This document shows positions 10,101-20,100 of a stretch of DNA of 64,000 nt, one piece after another. Within the stretch, counting starts at the first letter, position 1, and every line of letters starts with the position of its first letter. Location: contig JAGXLL010000008.1 of the NCBI GenBank assembly GCA_018334675.1, forward strand, positions 1-64,000, read 5' to 3'. The DNA comes from Bacteroidales bacterium. GTDB lineage: Bacteria; Bacteroidota; Bacteroidia; Bacteroidales; UBA12077. The notes under the pieces are model-generated. The model saw only the letters and a list, made by a program, of their open reading frames with translations, did not search any database and had not been told where the DNA came from. Made by a program: the position numbers and the translations under genes.

Positions 10101-11717
10101 ATGTCAACTCCGGAATTCAAGTACCAAGACCCTTTCCCGCTGGGGAAAGACAAGACCGAATACTATCTGCTCACCAAAGATCATGTTTCTGTCACTCAGT
10201 TTGACGGGAAGGAAGTCCTGAAGGTGGATCCCGAAGGCCTGACCATGCTTGCAGAGGCGGCTTTTCACGACACCAACTTCATGCTGCGCAGCGAACATCT
10301 GCAGCAGGTGGCCGACATCCTCAAGGATGATGAAGCCAGTGAAAACGATAAATATGTAGCTCTGACGATGCTTCGCAATGCCGAGGTCTCCTCAAAAGGC
10401 AAGTTGCCCTTTTGCCAGGATACCGGCACAGCCACCGTTGTAGCCAAAAAAGGCCAGCAGGTCTGGACCGGAGGAGGCGACGCCGAAGCCCTCTCCAAAG
10501 GGGTCTATAACACCTATACCCGCGAAAACCTGCGGTACTCGCAGACCGTTCCCCTGGACATGTACAAGGAAAAAAACTCCGGCACCAATCTGCCCGCCCA
10601 GATCGACATCCATGCCACCGACGGCGACGAGTACAACTTCCTTTTCGTGGCCAAGGGCGGAGGCTCGGCCAACAAAACAGCCCTTTACCAGCAGACCAAA
10701 GCCCTGCTCAATCCCGCCAAACTGGAAAATTTCCTGGTGGAAAAACTCAAATCGCTCGGCACAGCTGCCTGTCCCCCCTACCATGTGGCCTTCGTTGTAG
10801 GTGGCACCTCGGCTGAAGCCAACCTGAAAACCGTCAAGCTGGCCTCCACCAAGTACTACGACAAACTGCCCACCCAGGGCAATGAGGGCGGACAGGCCTT
10901 CCGCGATACCGAGCTGGAAGACAAGATCCTTAAAGCTGCCTACAACCTGGGTATTGGCGCACAGTTCGGCGGCAAATACTTCGCCCTGGACATCCGCATC
11001 ATCCGGCTCCCCCGGCACGGTGCCTCCTGCCCCGTAGGCATGGGTGTTTCCTGCTCGGCCGACCGGAACATCAAGGCCAAAGTCAACAAAGAAGGTATAT
11101 GGCTGGAAAAGCTGGAAGAGCATCCGGGACGATTCATACCCGAGGAATACCGAAGAGAAGAGGAAGACGGGGCGGTAACCATCGACCTGAACCAGCCGAT
11201 GAAAGATGTGTTGGCCGAGCTAAGCAAACATCCCGTGGGCACCCGCCTGTCACTGAACGGAACCATCATCGTGGCCCGCGACATCGCCCATGCCAAGCTG
11301 AAAGAACGCCTCGACAACGGGGAAGGGCTACCCGAATACTTTAAAGAACATCCGGTTTATTACGCCGGACCGGCCAAAAAACCTGAAGGCATGCCTTCAG
11401 GCTCCTTCGGACCTACCACGGCCGGGCGCATGGATCCCTATGTCGAACCCTTTCAGAAACACGGCGGAAGCATGGTGATGATCGCCAAAGGCAACCGCAG
11501 TCAGCAAGTCACCGATGCCTGCAAGAAATACGGAGGCTTTTACCTGGGGAGCATCGGCGGACCGGCTGCCATCCTGGCCCAGGAAAACATCACCAATGTA
11601 GAGCTCCTGGAATACCCCGAACTGGGCATGGAAGCCATCTACCAGATAGAAGTCAGGGACTTCCCGGCCTTCATCCTGGTCGATGACAAAGGCAACGATT
11701 TCTACAAATTAAGTTGA
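10101..11717 (+). CDS. Fumarate hydratase, class I (Fe-S)
   Basis: 538 aa; [35 protein letters not shown] motifs. Confidence 0.92.
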   Translation: MSTPEFKYQDPFPLGKDKTEYYLLTKDHVSVTQFDGKEVLKVDPEGLTMLAEAAFHDTNFMLRSEHLQQVADILKDDEASENDKYVALTMLRNAEVSSKGKLPFCQDTGTATVVAKKGQQVWTGGGDAEALSKGVYNTYTRENLRYSQTVPLDMYKEKNSGTNLPAQIDIHATDGDEYNFLFVAKGGGSANKTALYQQTKALLNPAKLENFLVEKLKSLGTAACPPYHVAFVVGGTSAEANLKTVKLASTKYYDKLPTQGNEGGQAFRDTELEDKILKAAYNLGIGAQFGGKYFALDIRIIRLPRHGASCPVGMGVSCSADRNIKAKVNKEGIWLEKLEEHPGRFIPEEYRREEEDGAVTIDLNQPMKDVLAELSKHPVGTRLSLNGTIIVARDIAHAKLKERLDNGEGLPEYFKEHPVYYAGPAKKPEGMPSGSFGPTTAGRMDPYVEPFQKHGGSMVMIAKGNRSQQVTDACKKYGGFYLGSIGGPAAILAQENITNVELLEYPELGMEAIYQIEVRDFPAFILVDDKGNDFYKLS

Positions 11718-11872
11718 AGCGTTGAATGTTCAAGAGTTTCAGTTAAAAGTTGAAGCTTGAAATTGTTGAATTGTTCTAAATTGTTGTTAAAGGCCAAGGC
11801 AGAGGCTAAGGCTAAGAAAGAAGAAAGAACAAATAATTAAGCATAAAGACATAAACCTTCAAGTTAAGATTT

Positions 11873-11920
11873 GCCTGACCCAGGTCGAGCAGGTTGCCTG
11901 CGGATTTGGGTCAGGCTTTT
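11873..11920 (+). terminator. Putative intrinsic terminator after class I fumarase
   Basis: GCCTGACCCA ... TGGGTCAGGC followed by TTTT. Confidence 0.65.
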
Positions 11921-12276
11921 ATCATTCAGATCTGAAAACCTTCGACCCTGAAACATTCAACATTGAGTCCCGTCCGAAAAATAAATTTTGAGTCCACTAC
12001 AAAAGTCTGTTTAATAAAAAAACATGAATCTTTGACTGGTCAAAACTATTTCTAGCAGCGTATTAAAAAAATAAAAGGCTTTATTCTCCAAAAAATTAGT
12101 TTTCGGAGGGGGATCAATTTTTGAAAATTCGCGTCTTTACATCTTTATAAGATATTGATAAAGAGAACGTTCAACGTTCAACATTCTAACATTCAACCTT
12201 CCAAATTATAACATCCAACCTTATAGAACCAGAAACCATTTTGTGCGCTCGTTTGTTGGTAATGTAAAAAACAGCC

Positions 12277-13665
12277 ATGCATTACCGAACCGAATACGAC
12301 ACCCTGGGTCCGGTGGAAGTTCCCGCCGACAAATACTGGGGCGCACAGACCCAACGGTCCATCGAAAATTTCAAGATCGGCCCCCGGGCCTCCATGCCGA
12401 TAGAAGTGATCCATGCTTTTGGCTACCTGAAAAAAGCGGCAGCCATCATCAATCATGAGCTGGGGGTGCTCCCGGCTGAGAAAAAAGAGTTGATCACCCG
12501 GGTGTGCGATGAGATCATCGCGGACGAGCTGGACGATCACTTCCCACTGGTTGTCTGGCAAACCGGATCGGGTACCCAGTCGAACATGAATGTGAACGAG
12601 GTGATCGCCAACCGGGCCCATGTATTAAATGGCGGAAAAATCGGACAAGGGGAAAAAACCCTGCATCCCAACGACGATGTGAACAAATCCCAGTCCTCCA
12701 ACGACACCTTCCCCACGGCCATGCACATTGCCGCATACACCATGCTCATGAAAAACACCATCCCCTCCCTGGATACCCTGTGGAGGGCCTTGCGTGACAA
12801 AAGCCGGCAATTCCGAGACATCACCAAGATCGGCCGCACCCACCTGATGGACGCCACCCCGCTGACCCTGGGCCAGGAATTCTCCGGGTTTGTTTCCCAG
12901 ATTGACCATGGCCTGCGTGCCCTGCGTAACACCCTTCCCCACCTCGGTGAACTGGCCCTGGGAGGTACAGCCGTCGGAACCGGACTCAATGCACCCCAGG
13001 ATTTTGACGTGAGCGTAGCCCGGGAAATCGCCAACCTAACAGGATTACCCTTCCAAAGTGCAGAAAACAAATTTGAGGCGCTGGCTGCCCACGATGCCAT
13101 CGTGGAAGCCCATGGAGCCCTCAAGACCCTTGCCGGCAGCCTGATGAAAATAGGCAACGACATCCGGATGCTCGGTTCAGGCCCCCGGGCAGGTATCGGG
13201 GAGATCACCCTCCCCGCCAATGAACCGGGCTCCTCCATCATGCCCGGTAAAGTGAACCCCACCCAGGCCGAAGCACTTACCATGGTCAGTGCCCAGGTGA
13301 TGGGCAATGACGTGGCCATCAACTTCGGAGGCGCCAACGGACACTATGAACTGAATGTGTTCAAACCTATGATGATCAGCAATTTCCTGCACTCAGCCCG
13401 ACTCATAGGCGACGCTTCCCGCTCCTTCAGCAAGAAATGCGTGGAAGGCATACAAGCCAACAAAACCCGGATCGAGCAGCATCTAAAAAACTCCCTGATG
13501 CTGGTCACCGCCCTCAACAACCACATCGGTTATGAAAAAGCCGCAGAGATAGCCACGAAAGCCCACGATGAAAACAAAACCCTCAGGCAGGCGGCCATCG
13601 AAACTGGCTATGTAACTGAGCAACAATTCGACGAATGGGTAGACCCCGCTAAAATGACCCAATAA
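12277..13665 (+). CDS. fumC: Fumarate hydratase, class II
   Basis: [39 protein letters not shown] signature. Confidence 0.96.
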   Translation: MHYRTEYDTLGPVEVPADKYWGAQTQRSIENFKIGPRASMPIEVIHAFGYLKKAAAIINHELGVLPAEKKELITRVCDEIIADELDDHFPLVVWQTGSGTQSNMNVNEVIANRAHVLNGGKIGQGEKTLHPNDDVNKSQSSNDTFPTAMHIAAYTMLMKNTIPSLDTLWRALRDKSRQFRDITKIGRTHLMDATPLTLGQEFSGFVSQIDHGLRALRNTLPHLGELALGGTAVGTGLNAPQDFDVSVAREIANLTGLPFQSAENKFEALAAHDAIVEAHGALKTLAGSLMKIGNDIRMLGSGPRAGIGEITLPANEPGSSIMPGKVNPTQAEALTMVSAQVMGNDVAINFGGANGHYELNVFKPMMISNFLHSARLIGDASRSFSKKCVEGIQANKTRIEQHLKNSLMLVTALNNHIGYEKAAEIATKAHDENKTLRQAAIETGYVTEQQFDEWVDPAKMTQ

Positions 13666-13888
13666 TCACACATCCGATCAACCCATACATAATGCCGGCT
13701 ATAAAGATCAAAATCAGCTCATAAGATATCAGACCTGCTGATCTGTTTTGCAACATTTTTCCGTTCAAAAAATATCTTGCTATGGAACTCTGTGAGAGGG
13801 TATCACGTATAAATTGAAAAAACAAACCGGCGGTTTCCAACATCAGGAGCTACCGGTTGCCATTCAATCCATCAAAACCCCGGTCACC

Positions 13889-14167
13889 ATGAAAACAGCA
13901 AAAACAAGAAAAGAAGCCATCAACCTCGCCCTCAGATCCATACGCGGTATCTATGAGGCGGTTCGCGAAGGGAGCATCTCCCACTACTATGGGAAAAAAT
14001 TAGCCCATTACTACTGGGAAAAGCTCAATCACACATCATCGCTCCATTGGCTTTCAGGCCGCAAGAAACATGAATATCTTTTTGCCCTGAAATATTTTGG
14101 ACTGATCAGCCCGGAAGAAAGCCGCGGATTGCAAAAGAAGCGGCGTACCGGACAACCGGCGGCATAA
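13889..14167 (+). CDS. Small hypothetical basic protein
   Basis: MKTAKTRKEAINLALRSIRGIYEAVREG...; no family recognised. Confidence 0.5.
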   Translation: MKTAKTRKEAINLALRSIRGIYEAVREGSISHYYGKKLAHYYWEKLNHTSSLHWLSGRKKHEYLFALKYFGLISPEESRGLQKKRRTGQPAA

Positions 14168-14222
14168 GGGGCTCATCCCGGCGGCTGGAGGCTATCGGCC
14201 GGCGGGCTTAAAAAGGACCCTT

Positions 14223-16697
14223 CTATAAAGGATCCACATCAAAATGAATCTGGAGGCTGCGGAAAGCCGGATCTTTTTTCAGATCGTCGGCCTTTTTCAG
14301 GATAATCTGCTTGGAGCGGGCCAAAGAACGCTCCTTTTCGATCTTCAGGATGACATGCTTGAGGTAGTAGTTTTGTATGCGTCCTACGATGGGATCCTGC
14401 GGACCCAGCACCCGGTAACCGAACACCTGCTTGAGCCTGTCAACCAGTGAGCGGGCTGCATCGTTCAACACATCGGTCTTCTTGTGCTTCATCAGCACCC
14501 GTATCATCTTGTAATAAGGCGGATACATGAACTCTTTGCGTTCCTGCAGCTGACTCCGGTACATCTCCTCATAATCGTTGTCGATCACCTGTTTGATGAT
14601 GGGGTGTGAAGCCTGGCTGGTTTGAATGATCACCTCCCCCCGTTTCTTCTTCCTGCCGGCGCGGCCACTCACCTGTGCCATCAGCTGATAACCCCGCTCA
14701 AAAGCACGAAAATCGGGAAAGTTCAGCATGTTATCTGCATTCAAAACACCAACCACACTCACATGATCGAAATCAAGTCCCTTCGTCACCATCTGGGTAC
14801 CTACCAGAATATCGATCTCCTGATCCTCGAAGGCATGTATGATCTTCTCGTAGGCATGGCGGGCCCGGGTTGAATCCAGATCCATCCTCCTGATGCGGGC
14901 ATCGGGAAAATAAATTTGTATCTCATCTTCCACTTTCTCCGTACCAAACCCGCGGGTGATGATGTTATGGCTGCCGCACGAGGGACAGGTATCAGGTATC
15001 CTCTGTGCATAGCCACAATAATGGCATACCAGGTTTTTTGACTTCCGGTGATAGGTCAGGCTCACATCGCAGTGTTTGCACTGGGGTATCCAACTGCAGT
15101 CGGCACATTCCATGTAAGGTGCAAAGCCGCGGCGGTTCTGAAACAGGATAACCTGCTCGTGGTTCTCGAGGGCTTTTTGCATATGCTCCAGCAGCAGGGG
15201 TGTGAAATGGCTGCTCATCTTCTTTCTGCGCCGGGCCTCCAGCACATCGCCAATCAGTATCTCGGGAAGCTGAATATCGAGGTAGCGGGTGAACAATTCC
15301 ACCAGCCCATACTTGCCCCTGCGGGCATTGTAGTAGCTTTCTATGGATGGAGTAGCCGTTCCCAGCAGGGTCCCGGCCCGGTGCATGCTGGCCAGTACAA
15401 TAGCCACATCGCGGGCATGATAACGGGGCGCCGGATCGAACTGTTTGTAGGTGTTCTCGTGTTCTTCATCGACAATCACCAATCCCAGGCGCGAAAAAGG
15501 AAGGAATACAGAAGAACGCACACCCAGGATCACCTGATAACGGTTCACATTGGAGGCATCCAGCAGCTGATTGTATATCTCCACCCGTTCACTGTCCGGA
15601 AATCTCGAATGGTAGACGCCTACCTGGTCGCCGAAGACGGCTTTCAAACGATGGATGATCTGGGAAGTCAGGGCGATCTCGGGTAGCAGATAGAGCACCT
15701 GGTAGCCCTTCTCCAGTTGCTCCCGTATCAGATGGATGTATAGTTCTGTCTTACCCGATGAAGTTACTCCGTGCAGCAGTACCACGCCCTTCTCCCGGAA
15801 CTGCTGTTGAACGGATTGAAAGGCTTGCTGCTGGGCGTCGGTAAGTCCCTTCGCCGCTTCACCTTCTCCTTCACCTTGCTGAAGCCGGCTTACCTCCTGC
15901 TCCTGCTCAAGGAGGATGCCTTTATCGATCAAAGATTTTAACACCGAGGAGCTCACCGATACCTGCCTGAGCAGCTGCTGCTTCTTGATCATCAGGTCCT
16001 GCCCATTGTTGCCGGACATCCGGATCATCTGCATCACCAGCTCCACCTGCCTGGGCGCATTTTTCAGCTTTTCAAAAACCCGATTCAACGCCTCTTCGTC
16101 CTGCGGAGAGAAATTCAATGAAACAAAAGAGGCTTTGCGGGGTTTATAGGCATCCCTCAGCCTCTCCTCCACCGACAAGGCACCCTTTTGCATCAGGGCA
16201 TGAACAATGGGCAAGACATCTTTGCGGCCGGTCTTCTCGGTGAGATCCTTCAGGCCGGTTACCTGCCTTTCTTTCACCACCTCCAGCAGAAGGGCCTCCT
16301 TCTCGGTCAGCGAAACCTGTTCGGGTTGAAAAGAAGGCCGGTACACCACCCGGGTCTCGCTCTCCAGCTTCAGTCCCGAGGGCATGGCTGCCTTGTATAC
16401 ATCGCCCATAGAACACATATAATAATCCGAGAGCCACTCCCACAACTTCAGTTGAAAAGCGTTGATCACAGGCTGGTCATCCAAAACCGTCTGAACAGGC
16501 TTGGTACGGTATCCGGTGGGTTGATCCCGGTGTACCCGGTATATGATGGCCGAATAGTACTTGCGGCGCCCGAACTGAACGATCACCCGTTTGCCGGTGA
16601 CCACACGATCCTGCTGTGTGGGTGGAACATGGTAGGTAAAAGCACCCGGCAGGGCCAGGGGCAACAAAACATCCACATATAGGTCGTTTCCTTTCAC
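14223..16697 (-). CDS. priA: Primosomal protein N' (PriA helicase), GTG start
   Basis: LLHGVTSSGKTELY Walker A, DEEH, GTATPS, zinc-binding cysteines CADCSWIPQCKHCD. Confidence 0.96.
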   Translation of the reverse strand: MKGNDLYVDVLLPLALPGAFTYHVPPTQQDRVVTGKRVIVQFGRRKYYSAIIYRVHRDQPTGYRTKPVQTVLDDQPVINAFQLKLWEWLSDYYMCSMGDVYKAAMPSGLKLESETRVVYRPSFQPEQVSLTEKEALLLEVVKERQVTGLKDLTEKTGRKDVLPIVHALMQKGALSVEERLRDAYKPRKASFVSLNFSPQDEEALNRVFEKLKNAPRQVELVMQMIRMSGNNGQDLMIKKQQLLRQVSVSSSVLKSLIDKGILLEQEQEVSRLQQGEGEGEAAKGLTDAQQQAFQSVQQQFREKGVVLLHGVTSSGKTELYIHLIREQLEKGYQVLYLLPEIALTSQIIHRLKAVFGDQVGVYHSRFPDSERVEIYNQLLDASNVNRYQVILGVRSSVFLPFSRLGLVIVDEEHENTYKQFDPAPRYHARDVAIVLASMHRAGTLLGTATPSIESYYNARRGKYGLVELFTRYLDIQLPEILIGDVLEARRRKKMSSHFTPLLLEHMQKALENHEQVILFQNRRGFAPYMECADCSWIPQCKHCDVSLTYHRKSKNLVCHYCGYAQRIPDTCPSCGSHNIITRGFGTEKVEDEIQIYFPDARIRRMDLDSTRARHAYEKIIHAFEDQEIDILVGTQMVTKGLDFDHVSVVGVLNADNMLNFPDFRAFERGYQLMAQVSGRAGRKKKRGEVIIQTSQASHPIIKQVIDNDYEEMYRSQLQERKEFMYPPYYKMIRVLMKHKKTDVLNDAARSLVDRLKQVFGYRVLGPQDPIVGRIQNYYLKHVILKIEKERSLARSKQIILKKADDLKKDPAFRSLQIHFDVDPL

Positions 16698-16798
16698 AAG
16701 ATTATTTTTATTATTGTTATGGCCTTGTGTAACTTACCATGACAAAATAATCATCTCCTGTTGTGATATTAATGATTATTTTGTCATGGACGTTTCAT
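16695..16798 (-). repeat. 5'-leader structured element, copy E1 (priA)
   Basis: ATGAAACGTCCATGACAAAATAATCAT...ATGATTATTTTGTCATGGTAAGTTACACAAGGCCATAACAATAATAAAAATAATCTTGTG; GTG is the priA start. Confidence 0.85.
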
Positions 16799-16844
16799 AA
16801 TAAGATGTTCGCCCTTACAACAGGCTGGTTGGCAGTCAACGGGT

Positions 16845-17825
16845 TTATATGGAGAGGATATCCTGTATATCCACCAGTCGCCGGTTCACATCCTTATGAT
16901 GCTTAATGGTCCGGTTGAAAGGCACGTGAACCACTTCGCGGTTCATCAGACCGACCATAACGCTCTTTTGGTCATCCATTAAGGCTTCGACAGCCGCTAC
17001 ACCCAGCTGGCTGCCGATCACCCGGTCGAAGGCCGAGGGCGATCCACCCCGCTGAATATGTCCCAACACGGTCACCCGGATGTCATACCCTTCGAACTCC
17101 TCCCTGACCTGTTCGGCAATGTTGAAAGCCCCGCCGGTTTCATCCCCCTCAGCCACCAGGATGATGTTGGAGAGCTTGCGGCGTTTGTAATCGGCTTCCA
17201 GGTGCTCACGCAGGGTAGCAGTATCGCGGTTGATCTCGGGGATAAGGATCGCCTCGGCCCCGCAAGCAATGCCACTGCGCAGGGCCAAAAAACCGGCATC
17301 TTTACCCATCACCTCAATAAAAAACAACCGGTTATGAGAGCTGGCCGTGTCCCGAATCTTATCCACCGCCTCCACAATGGTATTTAAGGCGGTATCGTAT
17401 CCGATGGTATAATCCGTTCCGTAAAGGTCGTTGTCGATGGTGCCGGGAATTCCCACCAGGGGCACATCATACTCCAGGGAAAATATCCGGGCACCTTTGA
17501 ACGTGCCGTCCCCCCCTATCACTACTATCCCGTCAATGTCTTCGGCTTTGATCATCTCATAGGCCTTCTGCCTTCCTTCTTCCTTTCTGAACTCATCACT
17601 GCGGGCACTCTTGAGCATGGTCCCTCCACGCTGGATGATATCGCCGACCATATGCGATTTCAGCTGCTTGAAATAACCGCCGATCATACCCTGGTAACCA
17701 TTCTGTATGCCCACTACTTCTATGCCATGATAGAGCGCAGTTCGCGTGGCTCCACGTATAGCCGCATTCATCCCCGGAGCATCGCCCCCGGATGTTAAAA
17801 CACCAATTTTCTTCATCTTAGCCAT
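16845..17825 (-). CDS. pfkA: ATP-dependent 6-phosphofructokinase
   Basis: GGDGTFKGA and PGTIDND (ATP-type residues), LGHIQRGGSPS. Confidence 0.94.
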   Translation of the reverse strand: MAKMKKIGVLTSGGDAPGMNAAIRGATRTALYHGIEVVGIQNGYQGMIGGYFKQLKSHMVGDIIQRGGTMLKSARSDEFRKEEGRQKAYEMIKAEDIDGIVVIGGDGTFKGARIFSLEYDVPLVGIPGTIDNDLYGTDYTIGYDTALNTIVEAVDKIRDTASSHNRLFFIEVMGKDAGFLALRSGIACGAEAILIPEINRDTATLREHLEADYKRRKLSNIILVAEGDETGGAFNIAEQVREEFEGYDIRVTVLGHIQRGGSPSAFDRVIGSQLGVAAVEALMDDQKSVMVGLMNREVVHVPFNRTIKHHKDVNRRLVDIQDILSI

Positions 17826-18067
17826 AATCAAAACAATTAATCATTCACCATCTGTCATGGATCACGCCGGGAACACGCCTCCAGGAAAACAAGCCCCTGT
17901 TCGGGCGATCCTTCAGCAAACCATTGTTCCAATGCCCTTCATCGGGATTCGGTGGGCATTCCTGTCAGCTTACAAGGAGCGCGGCCTGATTGTTTTTCAT
18001 CTGTGCAGGCCATTGGAACTGCAAAGATAAAATCAATATAGAACAAAACATATGATCGGGCCACAAA

Positions 18068-18781
18068 TTAACCCGTTGTTTTGCCCGTTTTTTCCTCTAT
18101 GATCTGAACAGCCTTCTGCAATTGCTGGTGCCGCGTGAGGTGGCTGTTGTCAATAACAATGGCATCCCCGGCCTTTCTCAGGGGGCTCTCTTCCCGGGTC
18201 TCATCAACATGGTCACGTTCTTCCACGTTTCTTCTCACCTCCTCCAGCGACACGTGGTAACCTTTTCCAAGGAGTTCGTCGTAACGGCGCCGGGTGCGTA
18301 TCTCTGCCGAAGCCGTCATGAAGATCTTCACATCGGCCCCGGGAAAGACCACCGTACCGATATCCCTTCCATCCATCACCAGGCTGTCGCGGCGGGCAAA
18401 AGCCCTTTGCTTGTCCACCAGCTTACGGCGAATAAAACCATACCGGCTGATCATACTCACCGATTGGCTCACCTCCATCTGACGTATCTCCTGTTCCACA
18501 TTCTCCCCGTCCAGCAAAACGTATTGCTGATGGTTCTGCGGATCAACCAGAAAATCGATATCGATCTGCTCCAGGGCCTCCCTCAGCCTCTCCTCATTGA
18601 GCTGATCCCTGACCGGGTCATACAGCTTTCGCCGCAGCGCAAATAAGGTGACTGCCCGGTACATCGCCCCGCTGTCGATGTATTTGATGGCATAATGCCG
18701 GGCAATGTCCCTGGCCAGGGTGCTTTTTCCCGTGGAAGAATAGCCGTCCACCGCAACAATCATTGTATTCCTTTCCATCAT
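18068..18781 (-). CDS. cmk: Cytidylate kinase
   Basis: VAVDGYSSTGKSTLARD, YIDSGAMYRAVT, DGRDIGTVVFPGADVKIF. Confidence 0.95.
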   Translation of the reverse strand: MMERNTMIVAVDGYSSTGKSTLARDIARHYAIKYIDSGAMYRAVTLFALRRKLYDPVRDQLNEERLREALEQIDIDFLVDPQNHQQYVLLDGENVEQEIRQMEVSQSVSMISRYGFIRRKLVDKQRAFARRDSLVMDGRDIGTVVFPGADVKIFMTASAEIRTRRRYDELLGKGYHVSLEEVRRNVEERDHVDETREESPLRKAGDAIVIDNSHLTRHQQLQKAVQIIEEKTGKTTG

Positions 18782-18790
18782 AGAGCGCCT

Positions 18791-19864
18791 TTAAAATTCA
18801 TTCAGATTGGCCCGGATGGAAAAATGATGGGTTCCACCCGCCAGATGATAGCTCCCCCTTCCGTAATTCAGATAAAGCTTGAAGATCCTGATGCCGAAAC
18901 CCCAGGAGAAACCAACAGTGGACACTTTGGAGCCTACCTTCAGCTCCTGCCTCCTTCGGTAGTTGTATCCGCCCCGAATATAAAAATGTTCCAGGGGAAT
19001 AAATTCGATGCCAAAGATCATATGACGCATCACCTGATCCAGGAAACCGGTGTCAGCGGCATCACCCTGATAATAAGTGTAAATCAAATCATTGTTATCG
19101 GGTCTTCTGTAACCGAGCTTGGGTGTCTCCAGATGCTGGGCCACAGCCAGCAGGCGAAAAGGGGCATGGCGGAGTTTCAGGGAGGCGCCAAGCTGGATCT
19201 CGAAGGGCAACGACTCATAATGGCCACTGCGATAAGCCATGATCTGGGTTCCCAGGTTCCTGACGACCAGGGCAGCGGTGAACAGGCGGCTGCTGTCGGT
19301 ATAGGTGACGCCCCAATCGGTGGCTATACCCAGGCTCTGGTATTGGTAAAGATCAGAATAGATGGGTTTCAGGTTGACTCCCACCCGCCAGTTGGTATCG
19401 AGCTGCATGGAGGCAGTCAGGTTCAGGGCATACTCGGCTGCACGGAACTCTCCATTCCGGATGCCCTTCTCGTCGGCCCTCTGAAAGGTACCATAATTCA
19501 AATAATGCAGGCCCGCCGAATATTGCAGTGGGCCCTCCGACCGTGGGGCATAGGCAGCGTATCCATACTGTATGCCCGCAAAATAGCTGACATAATTCAA
19601 CGCCAGGTGGTGCTGGGTGCGTTCATTCAGCAGGGCCGGGTTATAATAGGTTAGACTCAGGTCATCATCGTTGATGGCAATGGTTTTGGAGCCCAGTGAG
19701 ATGGCCCGGGCCGAAGTAGTGAGATCCAGAAACCCGTATGTATGCTCCCCGCCTACCTGCGCCATGGAGCTGAAGGGCATCACAGCCATCCACGCCCCGA
19801 GCAGAACCATGCACCATACCGGGGCTGGCCCCACACCATTCCTCAACTTTGCGGAGATATCCAT
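18791..19864 (-). CDS. porQ: Type IX secretion system protein PorQ
   Basis: YGFLDLTTSARAISLGSKTIAINDDDLSLTYYNPALL; beta-barrel pattern; next to cmk. Confidence 0.85.
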   Translation of the reverse strand: MDISAKLRNGVGPAPVWCMVLLGAWMAVMPFSSMAQVGGEHTYGFLDLTTSARAISLGSKTIAINDDDLSLTYYNPALLNERTQHHLALNYVSYFAGIQYGYAAYAPRSEGPLQYSAGLHYLNYGTFQRADEKGIRNGEFRAAEYALNLTASMQLDTNWRVGVNLKPIYSDLYQYQSLGIATDWGVTYTDSSRLFTAALVVRNLGTQIMAYRSGHYESLPFEIQLGASLKLRHAPFRLLAVAQHLETPKLGYRRPDNNDLIYTYYQGDAADTGFLDQVMRHMIFGIEFIPLEHFYIRGGYNYRRRQELKVGSKVSTVGFSWGFGIRIFKLYLNYGRGSYHLAGGTHHFSIRANLNEF

Positions 19865-20024
19865 AAATCGTCTGTTCAGTATTTGAATCTGGTGGACCCT
19901 TCCTCCTGGATTGCAGGAGCGAGCCGCCAACCGTATTCAAAAATAACAAGTTGTGGGGTCAAATCAAAGTGCCGCTGTTTTTTTCAATGTTTTTTTCACA
20001 CGAATCATACCGGGCGGGATGCTT

Positions 20025-20086
20025 GTTCGTTTTCGAACATTTTCAGCGCTTAGCGCAGCGCTTGGCGCTGCGCTAAGCGCTGAAAA
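20025..20086. repeat. AGCGCTTAGCGC palindrome family, copy P3 with GTTCG mini-hairpin
   Basis: GTTCGTTTTCGAAC then perfect 22-bp arms TTTTCAGCGCTTAGCGCAGCGC-TTG-GCGCTGCGCTAAGCGCTGAAAA. Confidence 0.95.
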
Positions 20087-20100
20087 ACGCTGAAAAATTC

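Noticed and set aside
12537-13337. Long antisense ORFs opposite fumC (also opposite fumA, scpA, fdhA, prmC and others)
   Set aside because: They mirror well-supported genes, show no family motifs and reflect codon bias of the sense strand
13649-13843. Small hydrophobic minus-strand ORF after fumC
   Set aside because: Overlaps the fumC stop and has no supporting motif
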